Below are positions 19,499 through 29,891 of a DNA stretch of 64,000 nucleotides, one piece after another. The stretch comes from Pseudovirgaria hyperparasitica (Eukaryota > Ascomycota > Dothideomycetes > Acrospermales > Acrospermaceae), in assembly GCF_010093815.1 (NCBI RefSeq), contig NW_022985564.1:62001-126000 (forward strand), given 5' to 3'. The notes beneath the pieces are model-generated. The model ran no database searches. It was not told where the DNA came from and saw nothing but the letters and a program-made list of their open reading frames with translations. Both the position numbers and the translations under genes were made by a program. Every line of letters begins with the position of its first letter. Positions within the stretch are counted from its first letter, which is position 1.

Positions 19499-21774
19499 AT
19501 GTCGCTGGCCGTCCGAGCCGACGCCTTGACTGCCATTCCCAACCCATACGTCTTCCCTCCCTCCAGCAGATTCGAAGGCGTCGACGGCTCCTGGTCAACC
19601 TTCACCATCAACGTCGGCGATGATGGCCACGGCAACACCGGCCAAAACTTCCACATCTTCCCCTCCACCTCGGCCACCGCCACCTACATACCCGGTGCGA
19701 CAAACAACTTCTGCGGCAACCAGTCCGATCCCGACGCCTGCTGGGAGTCGCGTGGCATCCAGGTCTACAGAGGCTCGCAACAGAATGGCTTCAACACCCA
19801 GGCCGCCTCCGCCTGGAACCAGCTGGGCTCCTACAATCTCGGCCTCGACACTACCACCTTTGGCTATGGCGACAACGACTCGGCCATCTGGGGCACCGAC
19901 AATGTTGGCATAGGCGATGCCTCCACCGACAGTCAGACCCTGCCCGCCCAGCCCGTCGCCCTCTTCTACAATGCCACCTACTGGCTCGGCCTGTTTGGCC
20001 TGTCCACCGTCCCCACAAACATTGACGGCTCCGCATATCCCACCTTTATCGACAGCCTTTTCAAGTCTCTCGACGACAAGAACCAGTCCCTCATCCCCAG
20101 CATGTCCTACGGCTATGCCGCCGGCGCTTCTTATGGTGAGTTAGTCTGACACCGGGTGGAAAGATGGAGATGTGTATGCCGGGCACGGAAAGCCGGAGAT
20201 GTGTATGCCGGCCGTTTTCACACAAAGCTGACCCGTACATAGCGAATGCGCGCAAAGGCCAGGTCGGCAGTCTGATATTCGGCGGCTACGATGCCTCCTT
20301 GTTCGACACCTCGCGCACCGTCCAGATCAGCTTTCCGGGCGGCGTCGGCGGCGAGGATGTCTCCCTGTCCGCCGCAGTCACCTCCGTCGTCACGGATGAT
20401 GGCAACACCGTCCGCACACTCGACAACAGCAGGTTCTCCATCCTCATCGACTCCACCCTACCCTACCTCTGGCTGCCCGGCAACATCTGCGACCAGCTCG
20501 AGGATATATACGACATCACCGAGGGCCCGAACGGGCTGTACAATGTCTCCACCGCCCACTACCAACAGCACTTTGCCACAAACATCACCTTCTCCATCGC
20601 AAACAACGTCAACTCGATGGAAAAGGTCGACATCGTCCTCCCCTACGCCGCCCTCTACCACACGGCCAAGTACCCCGTCGTGCGCTCCGACACGCAGTAT
20701 CTCGCATTCAGACGCTCGCCAAACAACAACTACGTCCTCGGCCGTGCATTCCTACAGCACGCCTATCTGGTCGTCGACTACGAGCGAAGGTACTGGTCCG
20801 TCGCCCCCACCATCATCGCCGACCCGCTGCCCAGCCCAAACATCACCCGCATCCTCTCCCCCGCCATCCAGACCCCGGAGCCAACCCCAATCGCAAAGGA
20901 CAAGCTCAGCGGCGGCGCCATCGCCGGCATCGTCGTCGCCACCCTCGCCTTCGCCCTCGTCCTCGCCCTCGCCATCTTCTACTTCCGCAAGGCCCAGCAG
21001 AAGAAGCAGAAGCTGCTCGCCCAGCAGCAGCCCCTGCCCCCGGAAAAGGACATTTACGAGCACCCGGGCTCGCCCGCCCCGGCCTACGGCTCCGCCTCCA
21101 TCGCCAACAGCACCAACAAGAACCGCCACACCTACGACTCCCAGCTCAGCCAGGAAATGCCCGACTCGTCGCGCTCTGCCTCGGCACAAGGCTTCTACGG
21201 CGGTCACCACCGCCACTCCGAGTCCGGCTCCAACATCACCGAGCTCGTCGGCTCCCCCGCGCCGGGCTACTCCGACGCCAAATCCCCCGGCGGGCCTGGA
21301 GGATCAGCAGCAACAGCAGCAGACTCCTACTTCAAACACGGCCCCGGCGTCGTCGACCCCGCCCCGCTCGCCGAGCTCCCCGGCGACCACGGCATCTCCG
21401 AAGCCCCTCTACGCAGACCCCGTGGCGCAAGAAAGCGCAGCGCAGGCAGTAACGGGAAAGTCCAGAGTCCCGACGCCGACCGTCCGCTGCCCATTCACGA
21501 GGTCGAGGAGGGCGATCACGCGTCGCCGCCGCCGGCAGCGGGGCCTGACGGGTTACTTGCCGAGCCGCGGCCGGGAGAGGACAATCATGATGCGCAGTCG
21601 TCGGATGAGTCGGACGCGTCAAAGGGCTCGTCTGAGGACTCGCGTGTCGCGGTCGGGAGTGCTGATGCCGAGCGTGATTCGGCGGATGGTATTTCCCCTG
21701 CGCCGCCGCCGCCGACGACGACAGCACATACGGATCCGGGCAGCGACGCGGTGGCGAAAGAGATGAATCCCTGA
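19499..21774 (+). CDS. Membrane-anchored aspartic-protease-like protein, first catalytic Asp absent (722 aa)
   Basis: Exons 19499-20135 and 20243-21774; the intron GTGAGT...TAG is phase 1 and restores GAASYANARKGQVGSLIFGG across the junction. The fold follows pepsin-family A1 order: WSTFTINVG start, Cys pair, FGGYD, then a second active-site region. At the first site the DTGS is replaced by PSTS (residues 55-58), while the second keeps IDSTLPYLWLP (Asp about 281). Hydrolysis by the normal two-Asp mechanism is therefore unlikely. A transmembrane helix (AIAGIVVATLAFALVLALAI, about 438-458) is followed by a basic stop-transfer and a long Ser/Pro-rich cytoplasmic tail. A known fungal group has this architecture, with no firm role; a sensor or surface-binding role is inference. 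ATG 19499 leaves only MSLAVRADALTA as leader, so the true N-terminus is uncertain. Confidence 0.75.
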
Positions 21775-22776
21775 GATCTGAACGTCCATCTACACGCAAA
21801 TTACATGAAGTCAGACAAAATCACATATATCTGCACCATCTCGACGAGTCTATTATTCACCATCCATCCCGGTCACGTTCACGTTCTTGTTCATGTTGAT
21901 GTTTTCGTCCATGTACCTTTTCCCCCCTTTTTTTACACCCTTTTATTTTCAGCAACAGTTTTTGTTTCCGTGCTGCTTTCACACTCCTTTTAACCATGAT
22001 ATCCCGGGTTTTTTTGGTTCTACTTCACTCTTTTGGCATTGCTGCGTTTTGGGCATATCACGGCGCTGGTTGGGATTGATGTCGGGGTGGATGTGGGAAT
22101 TGGTTCGGTTGGGTTGGGGCGGTCTTGTCTTGGGTTTCTTGGCATATATGGGGGTATAGCATGTTGTAGGGTGGAGGATGGCGTGTTGTAGGGTGGAGGA
22201 TGGCGTGTTGTAGGGTGGAGGATGGCGTGTTGTAGGGCGAAGGATGGCATGGAAGCAGAGCAGAGCAGGTCATACGCTGTGGGCTGTTGGTTGGAAACTG
22301 CTAGCTAGGTATAGAAGACGCGCCGATGTTGAGATAAGAATGAAAATTGCAAAATGCGAAAATGCGAAATGCGAAAATGCGAAATGCGAAATGCGAAATG
22401 CGAAATGCGAATTGAAATTGGAAAATGCGAAATGTATGAACTGAGTTGGATTGAGTTCGATTGATTGAATTGAAATGGATGGATGAATGGATCTCGTCAA
22501 ATATAGACATCCTCACGCCTCTGAAGTAAAAAAAAGCATCTGGCATGGCGAACTCTTATGTAGGGACTATGTATGACGCGACGACGCCCAACCCTTCCCC
22601 CCCCCTCGATCCTCTCTAGATAACTACACACATCCATACACCCATCCCCCTCCTCCCTCCCCTCTATCCTCATTCCCATATCCCCCAATTCCCCCCTCCA
22701 CCCTTCCCCTTTCTCCTTCTCCCCATCTCCCCCCCTTTACCCATCACCCTCTTAATTCCCCACCCCCTCACTCCCC
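21775..22776. repeat. 3' intergenic region with two minisatellites
   Basis: Lies between convergent stops. 22161-22250: four copies of a 22-bp unit (GTTGTAGGGTGGAGGATGGC plus GT). 22346-22433: about ten copies of an 8-9 bp TGCGAAAA/TGCGAAA unit. 22590-22776 is almost pure C/T. There is no gene. Confidence 0.7.
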
Positions 22777-24374
22777 TCAAACCCCCTTCCCCACAACCCC
22801 CACCCTCTCCCCAACCCCATCAAAAACAACAACCACCCTCCGCAACAACACATCCCCAAAAACCTGCACCCCCGCACCACCATTCCCCTGCACCCCGCCA
22901 AAACACGTCGTGTTCGCCTCGTCTACCGGTGCGAACGTCATCGCGTCGCCTGGGATTTCGGCCATGAATGTTGTAGCCGTGGTATTTGTGCTATCTGTGT
23001 TCGTAGTCCCGGGCCCAAGCGCGATGGAGAAAGAAGGTAGGGGAGAGGTGGCGCAGGGATAGACGTAGCCGCCGGCGGTGGAGTCGAGGGTGGCGCCCGG
23101 GACGGCGGCGTAGTATGTTGCTGCTGTGGAGGGGGTGGTGAGGAGGAGGGTTGTGCCTGTGTCTTTTTGTCGTGGGGTTTAGTATCGCCTCGTACACGTC
23201 TGTCTTTGCAAGGGGGTCGTGGAAAGGGGCTGGGGTAGGCATGCAAACGCTCACTCGGCTGAGCCGACAAAACACACAAAGCGCACCACGAAAACACAAG
23301 AAGAAACCCAAGAAAAAAGAAAACCCACCAAGAATCGCCGGCCCCGCATCCGGCGCAACCATGACCTTGCCATCTACCGCAAAGCTCCCACTCTCAATCT
23401 GCCAGAACCCCGCGCTGCTGTCGACGGGCAGCCAGACGAGCTCGGCGCCGGGCGGGTCAAAGCGCGACCTATCGATGCGGCCGAACTCGTACGTGCCGCT
23501 GGCGTCGTCGGTCAGGTCGGCGGTGAAAACCGGCTCGTCGAGGTGCGGGAGGAGGTTTTCGAAAAAGGTCTTTTGTGGGGTGGGGGTTTGGTTTGTTGAG
23601 ACTGGGTCTTCGGGTTAGTGTGTCTGTATGGAAAAGGGGAGGGGAGGAAGGGCACACCAGTATTGAGCTTCCCAAACGCCAGCCCGACGAGCCCGTCGGT
23701 ATTCACGGACTGGACAAACGACTGCGACACGGCTGTTGCGAGCTCGACGGCTTGCTCTGTGACGGTCGCGCCGCCGATGTCGACCGTGTCGGTGCCTACG
23801 AGCCCTGCGGCACCGCTTCCGTCGCCGTACTGCACGAGGAAGCTTGCGTCCTGCATGGGCGTGAAGGTCGGGCTTTTCTTGGGGTTGAAGGCGGCGTGGG
23901 CGCCGATGGCTTGTCGGGGGAGCAGGGTGCTGAAGACCCAGCTTTTCAGGACTGTCAGTGTGGGATCGTGTATGTGTGTGTGTGTGTGTGTGCATGGACA
24001 TGGACATGGACGGCTTACAGGTCGGACGAGCCCGTGTCGAAGTCGAGGTTGAACTGCTGCCCGCCGATGGTGACGGGGGATAGGAACAGCGCTGCGTTGT
24101 CCTCGGGACTCGCTGCTACCTCTCCGTTCTCCGTCCCGTTGGCGGCGGCGGCGGATGTGCTGTTGCTAGCGTTTGCCCAGCCGTATTTCCGGAATGCCTT
24201 TTCCATTGCTGCCTTGCCGTTGCGTCGCTTGCCTAGCATCTTCGGGTTGAGCTGGCGGGGGACCTTGAACGAGCGTTTCGAGACTGTCGACGGCCTCACG
24301 CTCACGGGGGCGGGAGCAGCGAGGCAGAGCGCCACCAGGGCGGCGAGGAGAATGAATGACTTTACTGAATGCAT
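22777..24374 (-). CDS. Secreted pepsin-type aspartic protease (432 aa, 4 exons)
   Basis: Exons 24374-24019, 23941-23658, 23601-23329, 23162-22777; introns are GTAAGC/AAG, GTGTGC/CAG and GTGGGT/AAG. The signal peptide (SFILLAALVALCLAAPAP) is followed by a basic propeptide (KVPRQLNPKMLGKRRNGKA) and the mature A1 domain. Both catalytic motifs are intact: DFDTGSSDLW (Asp about 113, split by intron 1) and LDTGTT (Asp 305, created by intron 3). The flap carries QYGDGS. The stretch LNTVSTNQTPTPQKTFFENL matches the conserved region of aspergillopepsin/penicillopepsin-like enzymes, and the C-terminus has VFGDVLLRR...VVFD. It cleaves proteins at acidic pH outside the cell, with the propeptide removed autocatalytically (family knowledge). 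It is convergent with the pseudo-protease gene about 1 kb away. Codon use is like its neighbours. Confidence 0.9.
23968..23992. repeat. (GT)n run inside intron 1 of the protease
   Basis: A TGTGTG microsatellite followed by ATGGAC repeats fills most of the 76-nt first intron of the protease gene, so allelic length variation would not affect coding. Confidence 0.7.
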
Positions 24375-25374
24375 GGCCTACGGCTGTCCTGCAGCGAGAG
24401 TGACTCCCAAGAATGGGACTAGATAGATAAAACAGCAAAAGCACACGGAAAGTATCGACAAGAATAGAGGCCTAGGCACAGCCTGACAGACCCAAAAGAA
24501 TGAAGATAGAGTAAACAAAGCCCAAAGCCGCAGATGCAGAACGGTATTTATCAAAAGGAAAGAAATCAGCAGCATACAAGATATCCTTCCATGGCAGACA
24601 TCGTCCTGTGCTCGCAGTACGCACGCAACACTTCAACTTAGCCGCTCAGCACTCCTCCATCTCCCCAGAAAAGGTGGACAATACGCACGCCACGAGTAGC
24701 AAGACGTCGCATATAGAGACATCTCATGGATTGTCCGACAGCCACGCGTGGAGTCAGGAGTCCGATCAAGCAATCCGGCCGAGCAACGGCTACGCCCCCA
24801 CAGGCTGCCGTTGGTTCAAGATCGAGCATCGACACACACCACTGGCAATCTCGATCTAGAGTAGTCAGCCTTAGTCATGCCCATCTACGTTGGCGTGCGA
24901 CAGTACGCGCAAGACAGAGCCATGTTTCATGCTTGGTGGTTGAGACAAGACCTCTGTGGAGACGGGGCGTCGCGGTTAAGCTTTTCGGTTCAGATCCGAA
25001 GCTTGAAATCCCCCGCTCGGACTGCTGATTGGTCCGTCTGGTCTCGGCATGAATGTTGGCGACTGTTCCAGAAACGATTCGTAGCGCTTCCTGCTGTGTG
25101 TTTGGTATCTCTCTGTCCGTCCCGCATGGTTGGTTGGGCAGATCGGGTGCTACCAGAGTGCTTGGTGAGGAACGGGTAGGATGTCAACATCAGGGTCTTT
25201 CTACTGACCAGTATATCGAGACCGAGGGCGTGAGATCACGAGTCGAGGCAAGGCACTTGACGTCTCAGACTGCAGATATGATGACGACAGTCTTCGACGC
25301 ACTCAGGACAAGCAGTCCCCAAGCTAGAACAAATATATACACGAGTCCGTATTGATACATCATCATCATCATCA
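24375..25374. other. Intergenic region upstream of the protease
   Basis: About 1 kb between the protease start and the 3' end of PRP22. Several short ORFs exist on both strands but none shows a conserved motif or promoter. An (ATC)n run at 25358-25378 crosses the PRP22 stop codon region. Confidence 0.4.
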
Positions 25375-28300
25375 TCATCCCCACGTCCCACCGCCGCCTC
25401 TGCCCTGTTTCTTCTGCGCCGAGAGCCTCCAGTCGTCCTCGCCCGCGAACCGGTTGTGCAGCGGCTGGATACGCTCCGCTTTCTTGCGCTGGCTCAGCCG
25501 GTCCGTCCCTGCCACCTTGAAAAAGGTAGGTGCAGCTTCCACGAGCCACTTGGGCTCGATCGCGGTGACGTTGTGCATGTATTCCTTTGTCGTCTCGACG
25601 AGGCTGTGGTAGATGACATGTTCCGTGGGCTTCCCGAACAGCGCCGACGAGGGATGCAGGTAGACTGGCGTGCCTTCGACCAGAGTCTTGTAGCCCTCTG
25701 TCGGGTCCTTGCGAGCACTGTTGCGGAAGAAGCCTCCGCAAAGCGCCTGGCGCACCTTCATCGTGTTTCGGCCGCAGGACACGACCTGTCGAGAGTGGCG
25801 CTGCAGGATCTGCACGAGCTGCTGTCTCACTTCCTGCGCCCGTTTCATCGACCGCGGCTGGATAAAGTTTTCGAAGCACCAAGGCGTCGAGTATCGACTG
25901 TTCTTCCACGCATTGTAGACGTTCAACAACGTCAGATGGTCGCCATGTGGATCGTGGAATTTGGCCTTCTTCTGATCCGCCTGCTGCTGCTTGTCCTTTG
26001 GTCGATGAAACACTGTCTGAATCGAAAGCATGGACACTATCGTTAGCATCTCGTCTGAGCATTGCATGTCCACAGAAGTAATCAGACCCTTGGCTAGGGA
26101 CGGCTCCATGGGGTAATCGGCCATCTGGCGCCCCAGTCTTGTAAGCAGGCCTTCGTCGTCCAAGGCCGAAAGCGCATATAGCTCCTCGAGTGCAGTCAGC
26201 ATAGTGTTCGTCGGAGGTGGGTCCATAAAGTCAAAGTGGAGGAGGTCATTGATTCCCATAGCTTTGAGCATAAGGATGGTGTTTGAAAGATTCTGCCGCT
26301 GGATCTCTGGAATAGTGGTGGGCAGCATCTCAGACTGGAAAGCTGCTTCTGTGTACAGACGGAAACATTTACCCGGGCCCGTCCTGCCTGCGCGGCCAGC
26401 TCTTTGTTTCGCCTGGGCCTGGGATATGGGCGTCACTTGCAGTCGGTCCATCCCAAGCTTGGCATCATATGCCATCTGCTTGACGAACCCTGGGTCCACG
26501 ACATAGTAGATGCCGTCGATGGTAATGGAGGTTTCGGCAATATTCGTGGCGATGACCACCTTTCTCGACCCTGGTGGAGCAGGCTCGAAGATGCGACTGG
26601 CGATTTCGCTTGGCAACGCACCGTAAATGGGCAGAATCATCAACTCCGGCACACTGGGTCCGAGGGCTTTCATTCGCTCGTGGAGAATTTCGCACGATGT
26701 GTCAATTTCTTCTTTGCCAGTCAGGAACAGCAGTATGTCGCCCATGGGCTCGGTGAGATGAATCTGCATCACCGTCGTAAGTGCTGCATCCAGGTAATCC
26801 GACTCCGGCTCTCTAGAATACATAATTTCAACCGGGAACGTCCGACCTGGGATGGAGAAAATAGGGCATTTGTTGAAGTATTCGGAAAACTTGTCTGCGT
26901 CTAGGGTGGCAGAGGTGATAATTACTTTCAGGTCCGGGCGGCGTTTCAATGTCTTCTTCAGAAGTCCAAACAGCACATCTGTGGCGATTGTACGCTCGTG
27001 AGCTTCGTCAAGCATGATGACGGAGTACCGGTGCAGGAAAGGATCCAACAGAATCTCACGCTGCAAGATACCGTCTGTCATGTATTTAATCTTTGTCTCC
27101 GGACCCGTCATATCCTCAAATCGGATAGTGTAACCAACTTCTTGCCCAAGCTTACAGCCAACCTCCTCAGACACTCTTTGGGCAACCGACATGGCTGCCA
27201 CACGTCGAGGCTGTGTGCAGCCAATCATGCCTTCATTCGCATGTCCATCTTCAGCCAGATACTGCGTCAGCTGTGTTGTCTTCCCCGATCCAGTGTCTCC
27301 AACAACAATCAGAAGCTGATGCTGACGCACGGCATCAAGCAGCTGCTTGCGGAACTTGTAGACTGGCAGGCTCTTTCTTTGTTGGTCGATAGACATATTC
27401 GTGCGTTTGCCAAAGGATTGGTCTTTGCCTTGTTCAATGCGCTTCCATTCTGGAACAGGAGCACTGGCAGCATTGGCTCTGGCATTCCGCAAGTCGCTCG
27501 CAAATTTCTTCTGATCCGGTCCAGCCATGGGATCGTTCCACTGGGCGGAGAGATCTACCTTGCTTGCCTCTTGCGATGCCTTGTCTCTTGCTTCTTGCTG
27601 CCGCAGTTCACGGCGGTCACGGGCCAGTACATCTCCGGACATTGCGGCTCTGTTCAATGAACCATCAGGGGCCTTGATGACTCTGATGGGCGACAGTTCA
27701 AGCGATTGCTTGGTCTGCCCAGCAAGAAATGGAGGCTCATCCTCGCGAACTTCAATATCGATATCCTCTTCTTGTTCAATCTCTCCATTCTCATCAAGGT
27801 TTTCGTCCTGTATAGCATCAAGATCAGGGTAGTCCTCCCTTTTGACTGCACCCGAGGCAATCAATTGTCGAATCTCCCATCGCTCTGGTGATGTGAGTCG
27901 TTTCCGGGTTCTCTGTTGTCTTGACATTTGCGTGCCTTCAATCACCGGAACGTTCGATTCAAAGCCCCCATACCGGCTGTCCCCATTCAACCCATTCGAT
28001 CCAACTCCCACTCCTTCCATGTTGGCACCGGACGCTATTCGTTTCTGAGGCGTCAAGTCGTGTCCACTGACCTGGTCCACTTCCTTCATGGAGAGACTGA
28101 TGCGATTGTTCTCCATCTTGATGACCTTGACTTTCACTTCTTGTCCACGCGAGACGATATCGGACGGGTGATTTACTCGAGCACCGTCAATCATCTGCGA
28201 AACGTGCACTAAGCCGTCTACTCTTCCCTTGACGCCCAGTACGTTGACAAATGCGCCAAAGTCCTTCAGCCCGGTGACTGTCCCGTTGTAGATCTTGAAC

Positions 28301-29013
28301 ATGATGGGCGACTCATCGATCTCCGGAGTCGGGGGTCTCACGAGTACCTCCGAGTCGGTCGAAGAGCGGCGTCGCCTCCTTGGTTTTCTAGTGTCCTTGC
28401 TCTTGACTTTTCTTGTGCGGCCAAACTCATCTTCAAATAGATAATCGTCATTGCGGTCGACACGTCGCTTGTGGCGAGCTGGGCTGCGTGACGGTGACCG
28501 CGATCTTGATCGGGAACGCGATCTGAAAGAGCGCTTGCGGGACTGGTCCGAGGTGACGGGAGGTTTAGCCTTCCCTGCGAGGCCCTCAAGCATAGCAAAC
28601 GTGTCATCCAGTTCACCAAGCTTGACGTCTTCTTCTAGGTCTTCCTTGCTCGTAACCTCAAACTCCAGCTCCTTATCCGGCAGCGCTAAGCCTTTGAACA
28701 CTCTTGCCTTCCTGTCCCTTTCGTTTTCTGGTTCCTTTTCTGTAGCCTGGGTTTTGGGATCCGAACTGTTCTTGCGTTTGTATTTCGGATGCATCGTCAG
28801 CACCAGGCGATCCACGCTCTCCACGAGACTTTGTGGAAACTCTGCGCCCATCTCCTCCAGTTTTGACTTGAACTCGGCAAGAGAACTGCATTTCGAATGC
28901 TGATCTATAACGAACTCAGCAAGTGTCTTGTCGCTAATGCCCAAGTGATTTTGTAGTTCAGAGGCGACTTTGGAGACTAGAGACAGGGCCTCGAGGGCTT
29001 CGATGTCATCCAT
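25375..29013 (-). CDS. PRP22: DEAH-box pre-mRNA splicing helicase Prp22/DHX8
   Basis: A 1212-residue single-exon ORF starting ATG 29011-29013. Order: N-terminal helical region, RS-rich stretch (RSRSRSRSRSPSRSP, about 170), S1 RNA-binding domain (about 240-308, GTVTGLKDFGAFVNVLG...ISLSMKEV), then the helicase core. The core has GDTGSGKTTQ (about 572), DEAH (about 667), SAT (about 699) and QRAGRAGRTGPGKCFRLY (about 869), followed by winged-helix/ratchet and OB-fold regions. The S1 domain upstream of a DEAH core is diagnostic of Prp22/DHX8 within this helicase family. It acts in the nucleus, promotes the second splicing step's completion and releases spliced mRNA from the spliceosome using ATP. 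The length agrees with fungal orthologues. The Gly-rich C-terminus (GRGGGGTWG) is partly written by the flanking CCACC repeat. It is divergent with the eIF4E-binding protein gene. Confidence 0.96.
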   Translation of the reverse strand: MDDIEALEALSLVSKVASELQNHLGISDKTLAEFVIDQHSKCSSLAEFKSKLEEMGAEFPQSLVESVDRLVLTMHPKYKRKNSSDPKTQATEKEPENERDRKARVFKGLALPDKELEFEVTSKEDLEEDVKLGELDDTFAMLEGLAGKAKPPVTSDQSRKRSFRSRSRSRSRSPSRSPARHKRRVDRNDDYLFEDEFGRTRKVKSKDTRKPRRRRRSSTDSEVLVRPPTPEIDESPIMFKIYNGTVTGLKDFGAFVNVLGVKGRVDGLVHVSQMIDGARVNHPSDIVSRGQEVKVKVIKMENNRISLSMKEVDQVSGHDLTPQKRIASGANMEGVGVGSNGLNGDSRYGGFESNVPVIEGTQMSRQQRTRKRLTSPERWEIRQLIASGAVKREDYPDLDAIQDENLDENGEIEQEEDIDIEVREDEPPFLAGQTKQSLELSPIRVIKAPDGSLNRAAMSGDVLARDRRELRQQEARDKASQEASKVDLSAQWNDPMAGPDQKKFASDLRNARANAASAPVPEWKRIEQGKDQSFGKRTNMSIDQQRKSLPVYKFRKQLLDAVRQHQLLIVVGDTGSGKTTQLTQYLAEDGHANEGMIGCTQPRRVAAMSVAQRVSEEVGCKLGQEVGYTIRFEDMTGPETKIKYMTDGILQREILLDPFLHRYSVIMLDEAHERTIATDVLFGLLKKTLKRRPDLKVIITSATLDADKFSEYFNKCPIFSIPGRTFPVEIMYSREPESDYLDAALTTVMQIHLTEPMGDILLFLTGKEEIDTSCEILHERMKALGPSVPELMILPIYGALPSEIASRIFEPAPPGSRKVVIATNIAETSITIDGIYYVVDPGFVKQMAYDAKLGMDRLQVTPISQAQAKQRAGRAGRTGPGKCFRLYTEAAFQSEMLPTTIPEIQRQNLSNTILMLKAMGINDLLHFDFMDPPPTNTMLTALEELYALSALDDEGLLTRLGRQMADYPMEPSLAKGLITSVDMQCSDEMLTIVSMLSIQTVFHRPKDKQQQADQKKAKFHDPHGDHLTLLNVYNAWKNSRYSTPWCFENFIQPRSMKRAQEVRQQLVQILQRHSRQVVSCGRNTMKVRQALCGGFFRNSARKDPTEGYKTLVEGTPVYLHPSSALFGKPTEHVIYHSLVETTKEYMHNVTAIEPKWLVEAAPTFFKVAGTDRLSQRKKAERIQPLHNRFAGEDDWRLSAQKKQGRGGGGTWG

Positions 29014-29891
29014 CCTGGCGCGAGTGTGTCGTCGTTGTAGGATTGATCGCGCGATTCAGGGTCCTGGCTTGGATGTCCGTAGCTTGGAAAAAAATTCTAC
29101 GACAGGGTAGACTGATGGGACAGCATGCTCTCAACCGCCCAAATGAGGCCAACTATGGCCGAAGAAGCCGGAAGTGTAGAAGGCGACTGAAGTATGGATG
29201 TGTATTGGAGTAGTAGCCTTCCCGACACGTGATGGTGTCGCTGTTAGAATTGCCAGATGCCTTACCGCCCGATAAGTGGGTCTCCGTCTGGCATTCCGAA
29301 TGGAGCTGCGAGAGAGCGACGACCACAACAGTGAATTGCTTCCAAAACGAATCGAACTCTCGCACACCAACTGAACCATATAACGATCCCCAAGCGACCT
29401 ACTTCTTGAGTCTCAGCCGATTGCCTCTATTCAATATCTCACCTTCGCCCATCACCTCCACCATTGGTTTGCCCGCACTACCTCTCAAGCTCACACAAAT
29501 CGCCATCAGGCCGTCAGGGTAAGATAAGAGTCCGGCATACTTTCGTCGGGGGCAGACTTGGATCAATCAAGTACTATCTCGGTACGCAGGCACTGTATTC
29601 ACCCCTCTTAAGCCGCCAAACAGCACTTGGTCGAATCGAAGCTTGCGCTACGTCACGCTCTCAACACCTCTCAACACCGCGTCCCAAGTTCGGCCTAACT
29701 GGAAGTGACTCCTTCGCTCTATTCTCACCTGTCATTGGATATCATTCATTGCAGTATACCAATTCATCACAAAGCCGCCAGAGAAACATTACCGTCACAG
29801 TATCCCAAGTTACATATCTACCCGACCTATATACGCCATTCTTCTACAATTTTCTCGTCACTTCTCCACAGAGTATACATGCACACGAACC
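29014..29891. promoter_or_regulatory. Divergent promoter region PRP22 / eIF4E-binding gene
   Basis: 878 bp between two divergent start codons. Short ORFs on the plus strand (for example from 29464) show no conservation and overlap the next gene's start out of frame. A short TATA-like 'TATATACG' (29829) lies 63 bp before ATG 29892. Confidence 0.4.

Noticed and set aside
20291-21766. 491-codon plus-strand ORF
   Set aside because: Ser/Pro/Thr/Arg-rich alternative frame of the pseudo-protease exon 2; high GC keeps shadow frames open.
24960-25010. GGTTCAGATCC tRNA-like T-arm on the plus strand
   Set aside because: No D-arm or acceptor pairing; the surrounding sequence does not fold into a cloverleaf by inspection.
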